The translations under genes were made by a program, and so were the position numbers. This document shows positions 29,329-37,372 of a stretch of 64,000 bases of DNA, one piece after another. The notes under the pieces are model-generated. The model worked only from the letters and a program-made list of their open reading frames with translations, searched no databases and was not told the origin of the DNA. Origin of the DNA: Shewanella litorisediminis (GTDB taxonomy: Bacteria; Pseudomonadota; Gammaproteobacteria; Enterobacterales; Shewanellaceae); contig NZ_CP069213.1 of assembly GCF_016834455.1 (NCBI RefSeq), positions 1,364,501 to 1,428,500 on the forward strand, in the 5' to 3' direction. Every line of letters begins with the position of its first letter. Within the stretch, counting starts at the first letter, position 1.

Positions 29329-30114
29329 TCAGCGCTTTCGCACCTGACGGGTTTGCTCTGCAATCAGTCTGGCGGTGTACTCATGCTCCGGGCTTTCAAA
29401 TACTTTTTGTACTGGTCCCTTCTCAATCAGCTGCCCCTTGTGCAGTACCATGATTTTATCGCTCACATGGCGCACCAGATTAAGGTTGTGGGATACGAAG
29501 ATGTACGACAGGCCCATTTCCTTTTGCAGGTGTAGAAGCAGATTAAGAATCTGCGATCGTACCGAGAGGTCAAGAGCGGTCAGGGCTTCGTCGGCAATAA
29601 TCACCTTGGGGCTGAGCATCAGCGCCCGTGCCACGGCCACCCGCTGCTTTTGCCCTTCAGAAATCATGTGCGGGTAAAAGTCTGAATGCTCGGGTAAGAG
29701 CCCAACTTTGCGCAAGGTTTCGGTAACGAGCACGCTGCGCTCCAGGGCGGACATCCCGGTATTGAATCTTAACGGCTCTTCGAGCAGCTCACCGATAGTG
29801 AGACGAGGGTTAAGCGACGTGTTGGGATCCTGAAAAATCATGCGGATAAGCCGGCATCGCTGCTTTAAATTACGGCTCTCCAGTGACGCACCTTCGAATT
29901 GGATATCACCGCTGGAGCGCTGCTCCGCGCCTACCAAAATTCGCGCCAGGGTACTCTTTCCTGAGCCCGCTTCGCCAACAATCGCCAGGGTCTCGCCGCG
30001 GCCAAGCTCGAAGGAAATGGGCGCCAGGGCCTCGTTATACTGACGTTTGAAACGCCGATAACCGGTAAAATAGCGTTTTGACAGGCCTGTTACCTTAAGC
30101 AGCGGTGTCGTCAT
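29329..30114 (-). CDS. sapF: Peptide/antimicrobial-peptide ABC transporter ATPase SapF
   Basis: A 261-residue ATPase of the Sap importer. Seen: Walker A GEAGSGKST, Q-loop FQDPNTSLNPRLT, a signature of the form SEGQKQRVAVARAL rather than LSGGQ, and Walker B VIIADEAL. The start at 30114 overlaps sapD by 20 bases and has CGGAGA upstream; 26 further residues in the open frame lie within sapD and are rejected. Last gene of sapABCDF. Confidence 0.93.
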   Translation of the reverse strand: MTTPLLKVTGLSKRYFTGYRRFKRQYNEALAPISFELGRGETLAIVGEAGSGKSTLARILVGAEQRSSGDIQFEGASLESRNLKQRCRLIRMIFQDPNTSLNPRLTIGELLEEPLRFNTGMSALERSVLVTETLRKVGLLPEHSDFYPHMISEGQKQRVAVARALMLSPKVIIADEALTALDLSVRSQILNLLLHLQKEMGLSYIFVSHNLNLVRHVSDKIMVLHKGQLIEKGPVQKVFESPEHEYTARLIAEQTRQVRKR

Positions 30115-31102
30115 TGTTCGTCTCCGTGCGATAGGGGAAGTGGCAGGCATAGTATCTGTCTTTCTGGTGTTGCAACTGAGGCTGATGGACACATTCCCGT
30201 CTGGCCTCGGGGCAACGTGGACCCAGGCGGCAGCCTATTGGTAAATGCTGCAGTGCAGGCGCTGAGCCCGGCAGCACTGGCATCAGACTCTTATGGGGCA
30301 AACTGCCACGATAATCGGGCAGATGGTCCATCAGGGCCTTGGTATAGGGATGCAGCGGTTCACGGATGAGCTCGTCAATGGGGCCGGATTCCATCACCTG
30401 ACCACAGTAGAGCACCGTCAGGTTGTTGCACCAGTCGGCCAATGTCTCCAGCTCATGGCTAATCATCAAAATGGTTACGCCCTGCAGCTGATTTAGCTGG
30501 GCCAGCAGGCGGAATATCTGCGCCTGGGTGCTGGGCTCCATGGAGTTGGTGGGCTCGTCGGCAATCAGCAGCCTTGGCTGATTGGCAAGGGCCATGGCAA
30601 TCATTACCTTTTGGCATTCGCCTTCTGATGTTTCCCAGGGATAAGAGGCCATTACCCGCTTGGGGTCTTTGATGCCCACCTTGTGCAACCATTTTTGTGC
30701 GGTCAGGCGCCGCTCACGGCCACGTCGCCAAAAGGGCGTATTCCTGTCGGTGGGCATGGCTTCAATCAGCTGGGTACCTATGGTAATTACAGGGTCAAGG
30801 CTGCCTGATGGGTCCTGAAAGATCATCGCCATGTCTTTGCCCATGAGATTGCGACGTTCCACATCGCTCATTTCCATGAGATTGCTGCCATCCCACATCA
30901 TGCGGTCGGCGGTAATGGTCCAGTTAGGACCCGGAATACCCAAAACGGCCCGGGCAAGCAGACTGCGCCCTGAGCCCGACTCGCCCACCAAGCCATGAAT
31001 TTCACCGGCATGGAGCATCAGGCTGACTTTTTCCAGCGCCTTGACCCGCCCGTGTGGGGTATCGAGTTCGATGGTGAGATTTCGAATATCCAATAGCGGC
31101 AT
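30095..31102 (-). CDS. sapD: Peptide/antimicrobial-peptide ABC transporter ATPase SapD
   Basis: A 335-residue ATPase paired with SapF. Seen: Q-loop FQDPSGSLDP, a degenerate signature TSEGECQKVMIA, Walker B LLIADEPTNSMEP and the C-terminal oligopeptide-transporter domain with CRLGPRCPEARREC. The Walker A reads GESGSGRS: the essential Lys is Arg (codon CGC). That substitution usually lowers ATP hydrolysis, so this subunit may act mainly as a regulatory half, or SapF may carry the activity. In E. coli this position is Lys from memory; SapD there also affects potassium uptake through Trk. Confidence 0.93.
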   Translation of the reverse strand: MPLLDIRNLTIELDTPHGRVKALEKVSLMLHAGEIHGLVGESGSGRSLLARAVLGIPGPNWTITADRMMWDGSNLMEMSDVERRNLMGKDMAMIFQDPSGSLDPVITIGTQLIEAMPTDRNTPFWRRGRERRLTAQKWLHKVGIKDPKRVMASYPWETSEGECQKVMIAMALANQPRLLIADEPTNSMEPSTQAQIFRLLAQLNQLQGVTILMISHELETLADWCNNLTVLYCGQVMESGPIDELIREPLHPYTKALMDHLPDYRGSLPHKSLMPVLPGSAPALQHLPIGCRLGPRCPEARRECVHQPQLQHQKDRYYACHFPYRTETNNDDTAA

Positions 31103-31104
31103 AA

Positions 31105-31995
31105 TCAGTTCTTTATCGGCGCAAGGGCCGAGCGTAATCCATCACCCACCAGGTTAACGGCAAGGACGGTAAAGAGTATCGCGAGCCCGGGGATTGTCAT
31201 GGTCCAGGGCGCGGTAAGCAGGTTGTCCAGCCCCTGAAACACCATGGCTCCCCATTCGGGGCTCGGCGCCTGAGCACCCAGATTCAAAAAGCCCAGCGCG
31301 GCGATATCCAGAATCGCCGTGGAAATGGCGAGGGTGGTTTGAATAATCACCACCTCCCAGACATTGGGCATGATCACATACCAAAAGATTTGTGCACTGT
31401 TGGCGCCATCGAGACGAGCGGCAGTCACATACTCTTTTTGCAACTCTTCGTGGATGGCCTGATGAATGGCGCGCACAAACTGCGGGGTGAGGGCAATACC
31501 CACAGCCCAAAACACGTTGCCAAGCCCAGGCCCAAGTACTGCTACCACCAGAATGGCCATCAAAAGTGAGGGAATGGACAAGAGCGCATCCAGGAGGTGG
31601 CCAAGAATACTGGATTTAATGCCTTTCATCATGCCTGAGATGGCACCTATGACAAAGCCAAGCAGCAGTGCTGTGATGACCACAGCCAGGGACATGCCGA
31701 ACGTCAGCTGTACCCCATGAAGGATACGACTGAAAATATCCCGGCCCAAATCGTCCGTACCCAAAAAGTGCTCCACAGTGCCGGCGGGATCCCACGATGG
31801 GGGCAGCAGCAAGGCTTTGGGGTTTTGGGCCTCTGGACTGAAGGGGGCAAGCCAGGGGCCAAACAGGGTAAAAAACAGAAGGCCTACAATGACCCAAAGC
31901 CCGGCAAGCGCAAAGGGATTGGATGCAAACGTCTGCCAGAGCCGCCTCATGGGAGACGGGATGTCGTCTTCCTGATAAATTTTAATTTGAGGCAT
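31105..31995 (-). CDS. sapC: Peptide ABC transporter permease SapC
   Basis: A 296-residue inner-membrane permease of the DppC/OppC class. Seen: cytoplasmic N-terminus, a first membrane segment near residue 30, the periplasmic FLGTDDLGRDIFSRI motif, and the ATPase-coupling EAA loop (EYVTAARLDGANSAQIFWYVIMPN). Its start overlaps the sapB end by 14 bases and it ends two bases before sapD. Confidence 0.95.
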   Translation of the reverse strand: MPQIKIYQEDDIPSPMRRLWQTFASNPFALAGLWVIVGLLFFTLFGPWLAPFSPEAQNPKALLLPPSWDPAGTVEHFLGTDDLGRDIFSRILHGVQLTFGMSLAVVITALLLGFVIGAISGMMKGIKSSILGHLLDALLSIPSLLMAILVVAVLGPGLGNVFWAVGIALTPQFVRAIHQAIHEELQKEYVTAARLDGANSAQIFWYVIMPNVWEVVIIQTTLAISTAILDIAALGFLNLGAQAPSPEWGAMVFQGLDNLLTAPWTMTIPGLAILFTVLAVNLVGDGLRSALAPIKN

Positions 31996-33013
31996 AAAGT
32001 TCTTTCCTGCTCAGCGGGTTAGAAGCTGTGTGTATCACTTCTATCAAAATACTCAGGAAGATAATCAGCAGCGCAACGGCCAAAATCCCGCCTTGAATAA
32101 CCGTATAATCACGCTGATAAATGCCCGATACCAGCCAGGAGCCCACGCCAGGCCAGGAGAAAATAACCTCTACCACAATCGCGTAGCTGGCGAATGCGCC
32201 GAGCATCAGGCCCAGATGTTTCAGCAATGGGATAAGGGCATTGGGCAGCGCGTGGCGCAAAATGATGGTGCTGGTATGCAGGCCCCTTGCTTCGGCCGCG
32301 CGTATATAGGTTTGATTCATCACATTGACCATGGCAGCACGGGTAATGCGCACCACCACAGTGAAAGGCAGCACCGCCAGTGTCGCTGCCGGCAGCACTA
32401 TGTGTGCCAGGGCATCTTTGAACGCCGAGATGCGGTAGCTCGAGTCCGACAACAGGGTGTCAATCAGCATAAACCCGGTGACGGGTTTGATTTCGTAAAG
32501 CAGGTTAATCTGGCCCGAAATAGGCAACCAGCCAAGACGTACACCAAACCACAGCGACAAGGATAAACCGAGCCAAAATACCGGGATTGAATAGCCTGTC
32601 AGGGTAATGGCCATAATCGCATGCTGGGTCAGCTTATGCTGGTTAAGGGATGCCAGCACCCCAAGTGGGATCCCAAGAAGCAGTGCCAGTAAGCCTGAAA
32701 AACACGCCAGTTCAAAGGAGGCCGGTAGCACAGTGGCCAGCTCTTTGGCGACGCTCTGCTGGGACGTGGTGGAAATCCCCAGGTTGCCGGTAAGCCGCTG
32801 CTGAATGTAGGCGATATACTGGCGAAATTCTGACTTATCCAGCTGATAATCATCGATAATTTGCAGTGCTTGCTCGCCTGAGGGGTTATCGATGCCAGTC
32901 AGGGCGAAGACCCTGTCTGTGGGGAAATGGCTCGTCGCTATAAATAGAATGCTTACCATCAACAGTGACGTGGCAATAAAGAGGTTAAGCCTGCGGATAA
33001 GATAAATACCCAT
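31982..33013 (-). CDS. sapB: Peptide ABC transporter permease SapB
   Basis: A 343-residue inner-membrane permease of the DppB/OppB class. Seen: N-terminal membrane segment, LPASFELACFSGLLALLLGIPLG, the EAA-like loop (TYIRAAEARGLHTSTIILRHALPNAL) and terminal membrane helices. Its start codon shares one base with the sapA stop (TGATG), implying coupled translation. Confidence 0.95.
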   Translation of the reverse strand: MGIYLIRRLNLFIATSLLMVSILFIATSHFPTDRVFALTGIDNPSGEQALQIIDDYQLDKSEFRQYIAYIQQRLTGNLGISTTSQQSVAKELATVLPASFELACFSGLLALLLGIPLGVLASLNQHKLTQHAIMAITLTGYSIPVFWLGLSLSLWFGVRLGWLPISGQINLLYEIKPVTGFMLIDTLLSDSSYRISAFKDALAHIVLPAATLAVLPFTVVVRITRAAMVNVMNQTYIRAAEARGLHTSTIILRHALPNALIPLLKHLGLMLGAFASYAIVVEVIFSWPGVGSWLVSGIYQRDYTVIQGGILAVALLIIFLSILIEVIHTASNPLSRKELYASN

Positions 33014-34641
33014 CAGTTCTCCTCCCCGGTTGCCGGCTGAATGTCGGCGAAGGCGATACCGCCAAAAGGCGTCACCGGCATATGGCGGATATTGGTGCGA
33101 TGCACCAGTGAGCGTTTGGCGTGGGCAAAGGCAAAGAGGGGCAGTTCTTTGGCGACAGTGGCCTGTGCCTCCTGATAGAGCGCGGTTCGCTCCAATCTGT
33201 CGGTGGTCGAACGGGCCCTCGACAATAGCTGGTCAAAAGCCGGGTTGCACCAACGTGAGCGGTTACTTCCCGACGCCATGGAGGCGCAGCTCAGCAGCGG
33301 GCTGAAAAAGTTGTCCGGGTCGCTGTTATCGGCATTCCAACCGATAAGCACAGAGTCATAGTTGCTCTGATTCAGTTTTTGGGTAAATACCGACCAGTCG
33401 TAACTGATGATATTGGCCTTGACACCAATATTGGCTAAATCCGCCTGAATCAGCTCTGCCGTTTTCAGCGCATTGGGGTTGTATGCCCTGGCAACCGGCA
33501 TGGCCCAGATATCAATACTGAGGTTGCGAATACCGGCATCGGCAAGCAGGGTCATGGCTCTGGAAGGGGAATAATCAATATCAAGCTCATAATCCCTGGC
33601 GTACGCCCAGGAGGAGGGCGGCAGCAGGCTCTGGGCCTCAACGGCGGTATCCTGATAAACGGCTGCAAGAATATTGCGCTTATCGATGGCCAGTGAGAGG
33701 GCTTTTCGTACCCGCACATCATTGAAGGGGGCTTTTTGGGTATTGAATGCCCAGAAGGCCACGTTAAGGCCCGGCTTGGACTCGAGGCTGAGATCCGGAT
33801 GGGCTTCAATCAAATCAAGTTCGCCCGCCTTGGGCAGTGCCGACACACTGCAATCTCCGGTGATGAGCTTTGATAAGCGCACTGTGCTCTTGGAGGTAAT
33901 GTCATACACCAGCATCTCAATTTCAGGGGCTTTTCCCCAATAATCGTCGTGGCGGCGGTAGCGAATATATTCGTTCTTTACATATTCCACCAAACGGAAT
34001 GGCCCAGTGCCTATGGCCTGAGAGTCCAGCTGTTCTGGCGTGCCAGCCCGGAGTTGCTGCGCGGCGTATTCGGCTGACAGTATGACGGCAAAATCGGTGG
34101 CAAGATTCGATAAAAACGACGCATCTGTGTGATTGAGTTTAAATACCACCTCATGATCACCGGCCTTGGTGACCGACGCGACCTGATTGGCAAAATCGAT
34201 GCTTTGGAAAAACGGATATCCACTGCGGGAAACCCAGTGGAAAGGATGATCATCATCGAGAATGCGATGAAATGAAAACAGCACATCATCAGCATTGAGT
34301 GGGCGACTGGGGGCAAATTTGGCTGAGTGATGGAACTGTACGCCCTGGCGTAATACAAAACGATATTCAAGGCCATCGTCGCTGATGCTCCAACGCTCGG
34401 CCAGCGCAGGGACTATTTTGCCTTCTTCGGCGTCGTAATCCACCAAACGGCTGTATATCTGGTGTGATGTGGCATCAATGGTGGTGCCGGAAGTCACCGT
34501 CTGGGGATTGAATGATTCAGGGTTGCCTTCGGAACAGTAAACCACCCCGGGGGGCAATTGCTGATGGCCACAGGCCGCGAGCCAACCACCGAGAAGGGGC
34601 AGCAATGCAAACCGATAGAGCCGGGTTGTCAGCGCATTCAT
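33013..34641 (-). CDS. sapA: Periplasmic peptide-binding lipoprotein SapA
   Basis: A 542-residue solute-binding protein of family 5. Seen: lipobox LAAC (Cys24), the family motif LAERWSISDDGLEYRFVLRQGVQFH, and IGTGPFRLVEY. Enteric SapA is usually a soluble periplasmic protein; the lipobox suggests membrane anchoring here. First gene of sapABCDF and codirectional with pspF, 70 bases downstream. No strong ribosome site was seen. Confidence 0.92.
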   Translation of the reverse strand: MNALTTRLYRFALLPLLGGWLAACGHQQLPPGVVYCSEGNPESFNPQTVTSGTTIDATSHQIYSRLVDYDAEEGKIVPALAERWSISDDGLEYRFVLRQGVQFHHSAKFAPSRPLNADDVLFSFHRILDDDHPFHWVSRSGYPFFQSIDFANQVASVTKAGDHEVVFKLNHTDASFLSNLATDFAVILSAEYAAQQLRAGTPEQLDSQAIGTGPFRLVEYVKNEYIRYRRHDDYWGKAPEIEMLVYDITSKSTVRLSKLITGDCSVSALPKAGELDLIEAHPDLSLESKPGLNVAFWAFNTQKAPFNDVRVRKALSLAIDKRNILAAVYQDTAVEAQSLLPPSSWAYARDYELDIDYSPSRAMTLLADAGIRNLSIDIWAMPVARAYNPNALKTAELIQADLANIGVKANIISYDWSVFTQKLNQSNYDSVLIGWNADNSDPDNFFSPLLSCASMASGSNRSRWCNPAFDQLLSRARSTTDRLERTALYQEAQATVAKELPLFAFAHAKRSLVHRTNIRHMPVTPFGGIAFADIQPATGEEN

Positions 34642-34676
34642 TAAAGAATCGTTATTGATGTAAGCGGTAATGATTG

Positions 34677-34706
34677 ATTCTAACAGCCGCCCGCGGCCCC
34701 CGGCAA
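34677..34706 (-). promoter_or_regulatory. Candidate sapA promoter
   Basis: On minus: TTGCCG, 18-base GC-rich spacer, TAGAAT, placing a start about 29 bases before sapA. It lies in the gap after pspF, so the sap operon may have both this promoter and read-through from pspF. Confidence 0.45.
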
Positions 34707-34711
34707 TCCAC

Positions 34712-35779
34712 TTATGCCTTATCCAGTAAATTGTATTTCTTCAGGATCCCGCGCAGCTGGTGATAGCTAAGCCCCAGCATGTCGGCCGATTTCTTTTGAT
34801 TGAATTGGCTTGTTGCCAACGCGTGCTGGATGAGGTCTTTCTCCACGGCTTCCAGATATTCTTTCAAGTCCAGTGGGAAGCCTGGCATTGGCGCGTTTGC
34901 AGCGGCTTCAACATGGGAGGCTATCACAGGCTCTGTTTTGGGCTCAGGCGCCGGTTGTACCTGCCGCTCCCGGGTTTTGACCCGACCTTTGGGCCGCCAG
35001 GGGGAATCAAAAGGGTCAAGCACTATGTGTTCGATAGGCTCGCCCTCGGCGCCGCTGCGATACACAGAGCGTTCAATGACGTTTTTGAGTTCACGGATGT
35101 TGCCGGGCCATTGATGAGCCAGCAGTTGCTCAATAGCGTGTGGTGCAAAGCCAGGAAAATATTCGAGTTTCAGCTGCCTTGCCATGCCGACGCCGAAATA
35201 TTCCGCCAGCGGCATGATATCTTCTTTACGGCTTCTCAGGGGCGGCAGGGTAATCACGTCAAAGGCGAGGCGGTCGAGCAAGTCGGCGCGAAACTCACCG
35301 GCTTCAGCCAGCGATGGCAGATCTTCGTTAGCGGCGCAAATCAGGCGCACATCGGCTTGAAGTGTTTTACTGCCGCCCACCCGCTCGTACTCGCCATATT
35401 CGATGACCCTGAGGAGCTTTTCCTGGATAAGGCCGGACGTGTTGGCCAGTTCATCCAAAAACAGGGTGCCGCCATCGGCGCGCTCGAAGCGGCCTTCATG
35501 GCGACCCTTTGCGCCGGTAAAGGCGCCGGACTCATGGCCAAAGAGTTCGCTTTCGAGTAGATTTTCGCTCAAAGAAGAACAGTTTAGTTTAAGAAAACTC
35601 TGATCCCAGCGTTGGGACAGATAGTGCAGACGCTCGGCTATCAGTTCCTTGCCGGTACCTCGTTCTCCAATAATCAGCACAGGCTTGGAGAGGGGAGCGA
35701 TGCGCGAGACATGTTCAAGCACTTCCAGTAGTGCATTGGACTGTCCGATGAGGTTATCCTGTTTAAATGCGTTGGGCAC
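34712..35779 (-). CDS. pspF: Psp operon transcriptional activator PspF
   Basis: A 355-residue sigma-54 enhancer-binding protein. Seen: Walker A GERGTGKE at about residue 38, the sigma-54-contacting GAFTGA loop at 85-90, Walker B GTLFLDE, a long Pro-rich linker around 255-300, and a Fis-type helix-turn-helix at the C-terminus (NQKKSADMLGLSYHQLRGILKK). No N-terminal sensory domain, as expected for PspF, which is held by PspA. GTG start at 35779 with a weak site. Divergent from pspABC. Confidence 0.95.
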   Translation of the reverse strand: MPNAFKQDNLIGQSNALLEVLEHVSRIAPLSKPVLIIGERGTGKELIAERLHYLSQRWDQSFLKLNCSSLSENLLESELFGHESGAFTGAKGRHEGRFERADGGTLFLDELANTSGLIQEKLLRVIEYGEYERVGGSKTLQADVRLICAANEDLPSLAEAGEFRADLLDRLAFDVITLPPLRSRKEDIMPLAEYFGVGMARQLKLEYFPGFAPHAIEQLLAHQWPGNIRELKNVIERSVYRSGAEGEPIEHIVLDPFDSPWRPKGRVKTRERQVQPAPEPKTEPVIASHVEAAANAPMPGFPLDLKEYLEAVEKDLIQHALATSQFNQKKSADMLGLSYHQLRGILKKYNLLDKA

Positions 35780-35897
35780 TTTTTGTTGGTCTTATTCGCT
35801 AACAAGTGGTGAAATTCATAATAGGTGTCTGCACTTATAAAATAAAGCGAATCTTAAAATATCGTCTTTGTTGTTGAAAAATATATAAAAAGCAAAG

Positions 35898-35915
35898 TTG
35901 GCACACTCTGTGTAT
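35898..35915 (+). promoter_or_regulatory. Sigma-54 promoter of pspABC
   Basis: TTGGCACA-CTCT-GTGTAT, with the -24 GG exact and the -12 region GTGTA, spaced as in sigma-54 promoters and very like the pattern I recall for E. coli pspA. It lies 40 bases upstream of pspA; the AT-rich 35810-35890 stretch would hold PspF and IHF sites. Confidence 0.75.
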
Positions 35916-35954
35916 TACTCATTGTGAAAACCAACTACATCTGAGGATTGAATT

Positions 35955-36638
35955 ATGGGTATTTTCTCTCGTTTCGCGGACATCATTAACTCCAACATCA
36001 GCTCCCTGCTCGACAAGGCTGAAGATCCGGAAAAAATGGTTCGCCTGATCATTCAGGAAATGGAAGACACTCTGGTGGAAGTGCGTTCCACCTCAGCCAA
36101 GGTTCTGGCCGAGAAGAAAGACATTCTTCGCCGCATCGCCCGCGTTGATGCCCAGGTTCAGGATTGGGAAGAGAAAGCTGAACTGGCTATCTCCAAAGAG
36201 CGTGAAGACCTGGCCCGCGCCGCCCTGGCAGAAAAGCAAAAAGCCTCTGCTCTGGCCGACACCCTGCAGCGCGAGCTGGAGGTGGTGGAAGACCATATCC
36301 TGCGTCTGAAAGAAGAAGTGACTCAGCTGCAGGAAAAACTGGCCGACGCCAAGGCGCGCCAAAAGACCATCATCATGCGCAAGCAGACTGCTTCCAGCCG
36401 TCTTGAGGTAAAAAAGCAGCTGGACTCCAGCAAAATCGACAATGCCATGCTGAAATTCGAGCAGTATGAGGCCCGTGTCGAAAGTCTGGAAGCGCAGGTT
36501 GAATCTTATGATCTGGCAAGCAAATCCAGCCTGAACGACGAATTTGCCGCCCTGCAGGCCGAAGATTCAGTGAATGCCGAGCTGGAAGCCCTGAAGGCTA
36601 AAATGAAGGGCAAGACCAAAGAAAAAGCGGGCAAGTAA
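35955..36638 (+). CDS. pspA: Phage shock protein A
   Basis: A 227-residue ESCRT-III-like peripheral membrane protein that protects the inner membrane and represses PspF. Seen: the amphipathic N-terminal helix MGIFSRFADIINSNISSLLDKAEDPEKM and a long coiled coil through the rest. Length equals the family norm. Preceded by a sigma-54 promoter. Confidence 0.98.
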   Translation: MGIFSRFADIINSNISSLLDKAEDPEKMVRLIIQEMEDTLVEVRSTSAKVLAEKKDILRRIARVDAQVQDWEEKAELAISKEREDLARAALAEKQKASALADTLQRELEVVEDHILRLKEEVTQLQEKLADAKARQKTIIMRKQTASSRLEVKKQLDSSKIDNAMLKFEQYEARVESLEAQVESYDLASKSSLNDEFAALQAEDSVNAELEALKAKMKGKTKEKAGK

Positions 36639-36662
36639 CGAATTTATCGGGGGAGGTGAGTT

Positions 36663-36902
36663 ATGGATATGGATGTATTGATGGCGCCCATTATTATTTT
36701 CATGGTGATAGTGGCACCCATATGGCTGGTTCTGCATTACCGCAGCAAGCGGCAGGTGAGCCAGGGACTTACCGACGAAGAGTTCAAACAGCTTAACGAA
36801 CTCATCGCCCTGGCTGACAAGATGGATCAGCGTATCGAGACTCTGGAAGCGATTTTGGACGCCGAGTCTCCAGAGTGGAGGAACAAGCATGAGCACGCGT
36901 GA
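36663..36902 (+). CDS. pspB: Phage shock protein B
   Basis: A 79-residue inner-membrane protein with one N-terminal membrane segment (about residues 8-26) and a short cytoplasmic coiled coil ending in EWRN. With PspC it signals stress to PspA. GGGGGAGG ribosome site upstream. Its end overlaps pspC by 14 bases. Confidence 0.96.
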   Translation: MDMDVLMAPIIIFMVIVAPIWLVLHYRSKRQVSQGLTDEEFKQLNELIALADKMDQRIETLEAILDAESPEWRNKHEHA

Positions 36903-37284
36903 TGGCAGGACCCTCTATCGCATTCCCAAGCAAGGCAAGATTGCCGGGGTCTGCGCCGGAGTCGCCGATTACTTCGGCTTCGAGACCTGGTTGGTGCGAG
37001 TGGTGGCAGTGTCCATCTTCCTCCTCGGCGGTTCAGGGATTATCTTCATTCTTTATGTGGCCCTGTGGATGATTTTGGATGTAAAGCCGGTATCCACAAA
37101 GGTTCACGATGACATCAGTGACATTGAGGTCAAACGCAAGGTCTGGCAGGCCGGAGAACCCGCCAAGCAGGCACTGGCCGATGTGAACCGTCAGTTTCGC
37201 TCCCTGGAATCCAGACTCCAGTCCCTTGAGCGCTACGTGACATCAGACAACTACGACTTAAAGCGGCAAATCAACAACCTTTAA
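36889..37284 (+). CDS. pspC: Phage shock protein C
   Basis: A 131-residue PspC-domain protein: RTLYRIPKQGKIAGVCAGVADYFG, two hydrophobic segments around residues 32-65, and a C-terminal leucine-rich coiled region (LESRLQSLERYV). AGGAACAAGC site within pspB. No pspD or pspE follows. Confidence 0.96.
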   Translation: MSTRDGRTLYRIPKQGKIAGVCAGVADYFGFETWLVRVVAVSIFLLGGSGIIFILYVALWMILDVKPVSTKVHDDISDIEVKRKVWQAGEPAKQALADVNRQFRSLESRLQSLERYVTSDNYDLKRQINNL

Positions 37285-37293
37285 GTTAACTAT

Positions 37294-37314
37294 GGGCGAC
37301 TCGGTCGCCCTTTG
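37294..37314 (+). terminator. Weak terminator after pspC
   Basis: GGGCGAC-TCG-GTCGCCC hairpin followed by TTTGTCTTTG. The T tract is interrupted, so some read-through into ycjX is likely. Confidence 0.6.
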
Positions 37315-37372
37315 TCTTTGTTGACATGTTAAAAAACAAAGACGCGGTATAAGGGATGATTCAGGAGAGACA

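Noticed and set aside
37321..37353. Promoter for ycjX (TTGACA ... TATAAG)
   Set aside because: The spacer is 21 bases, too long for a sigma-70 promoter; read-through from psp is as likely.
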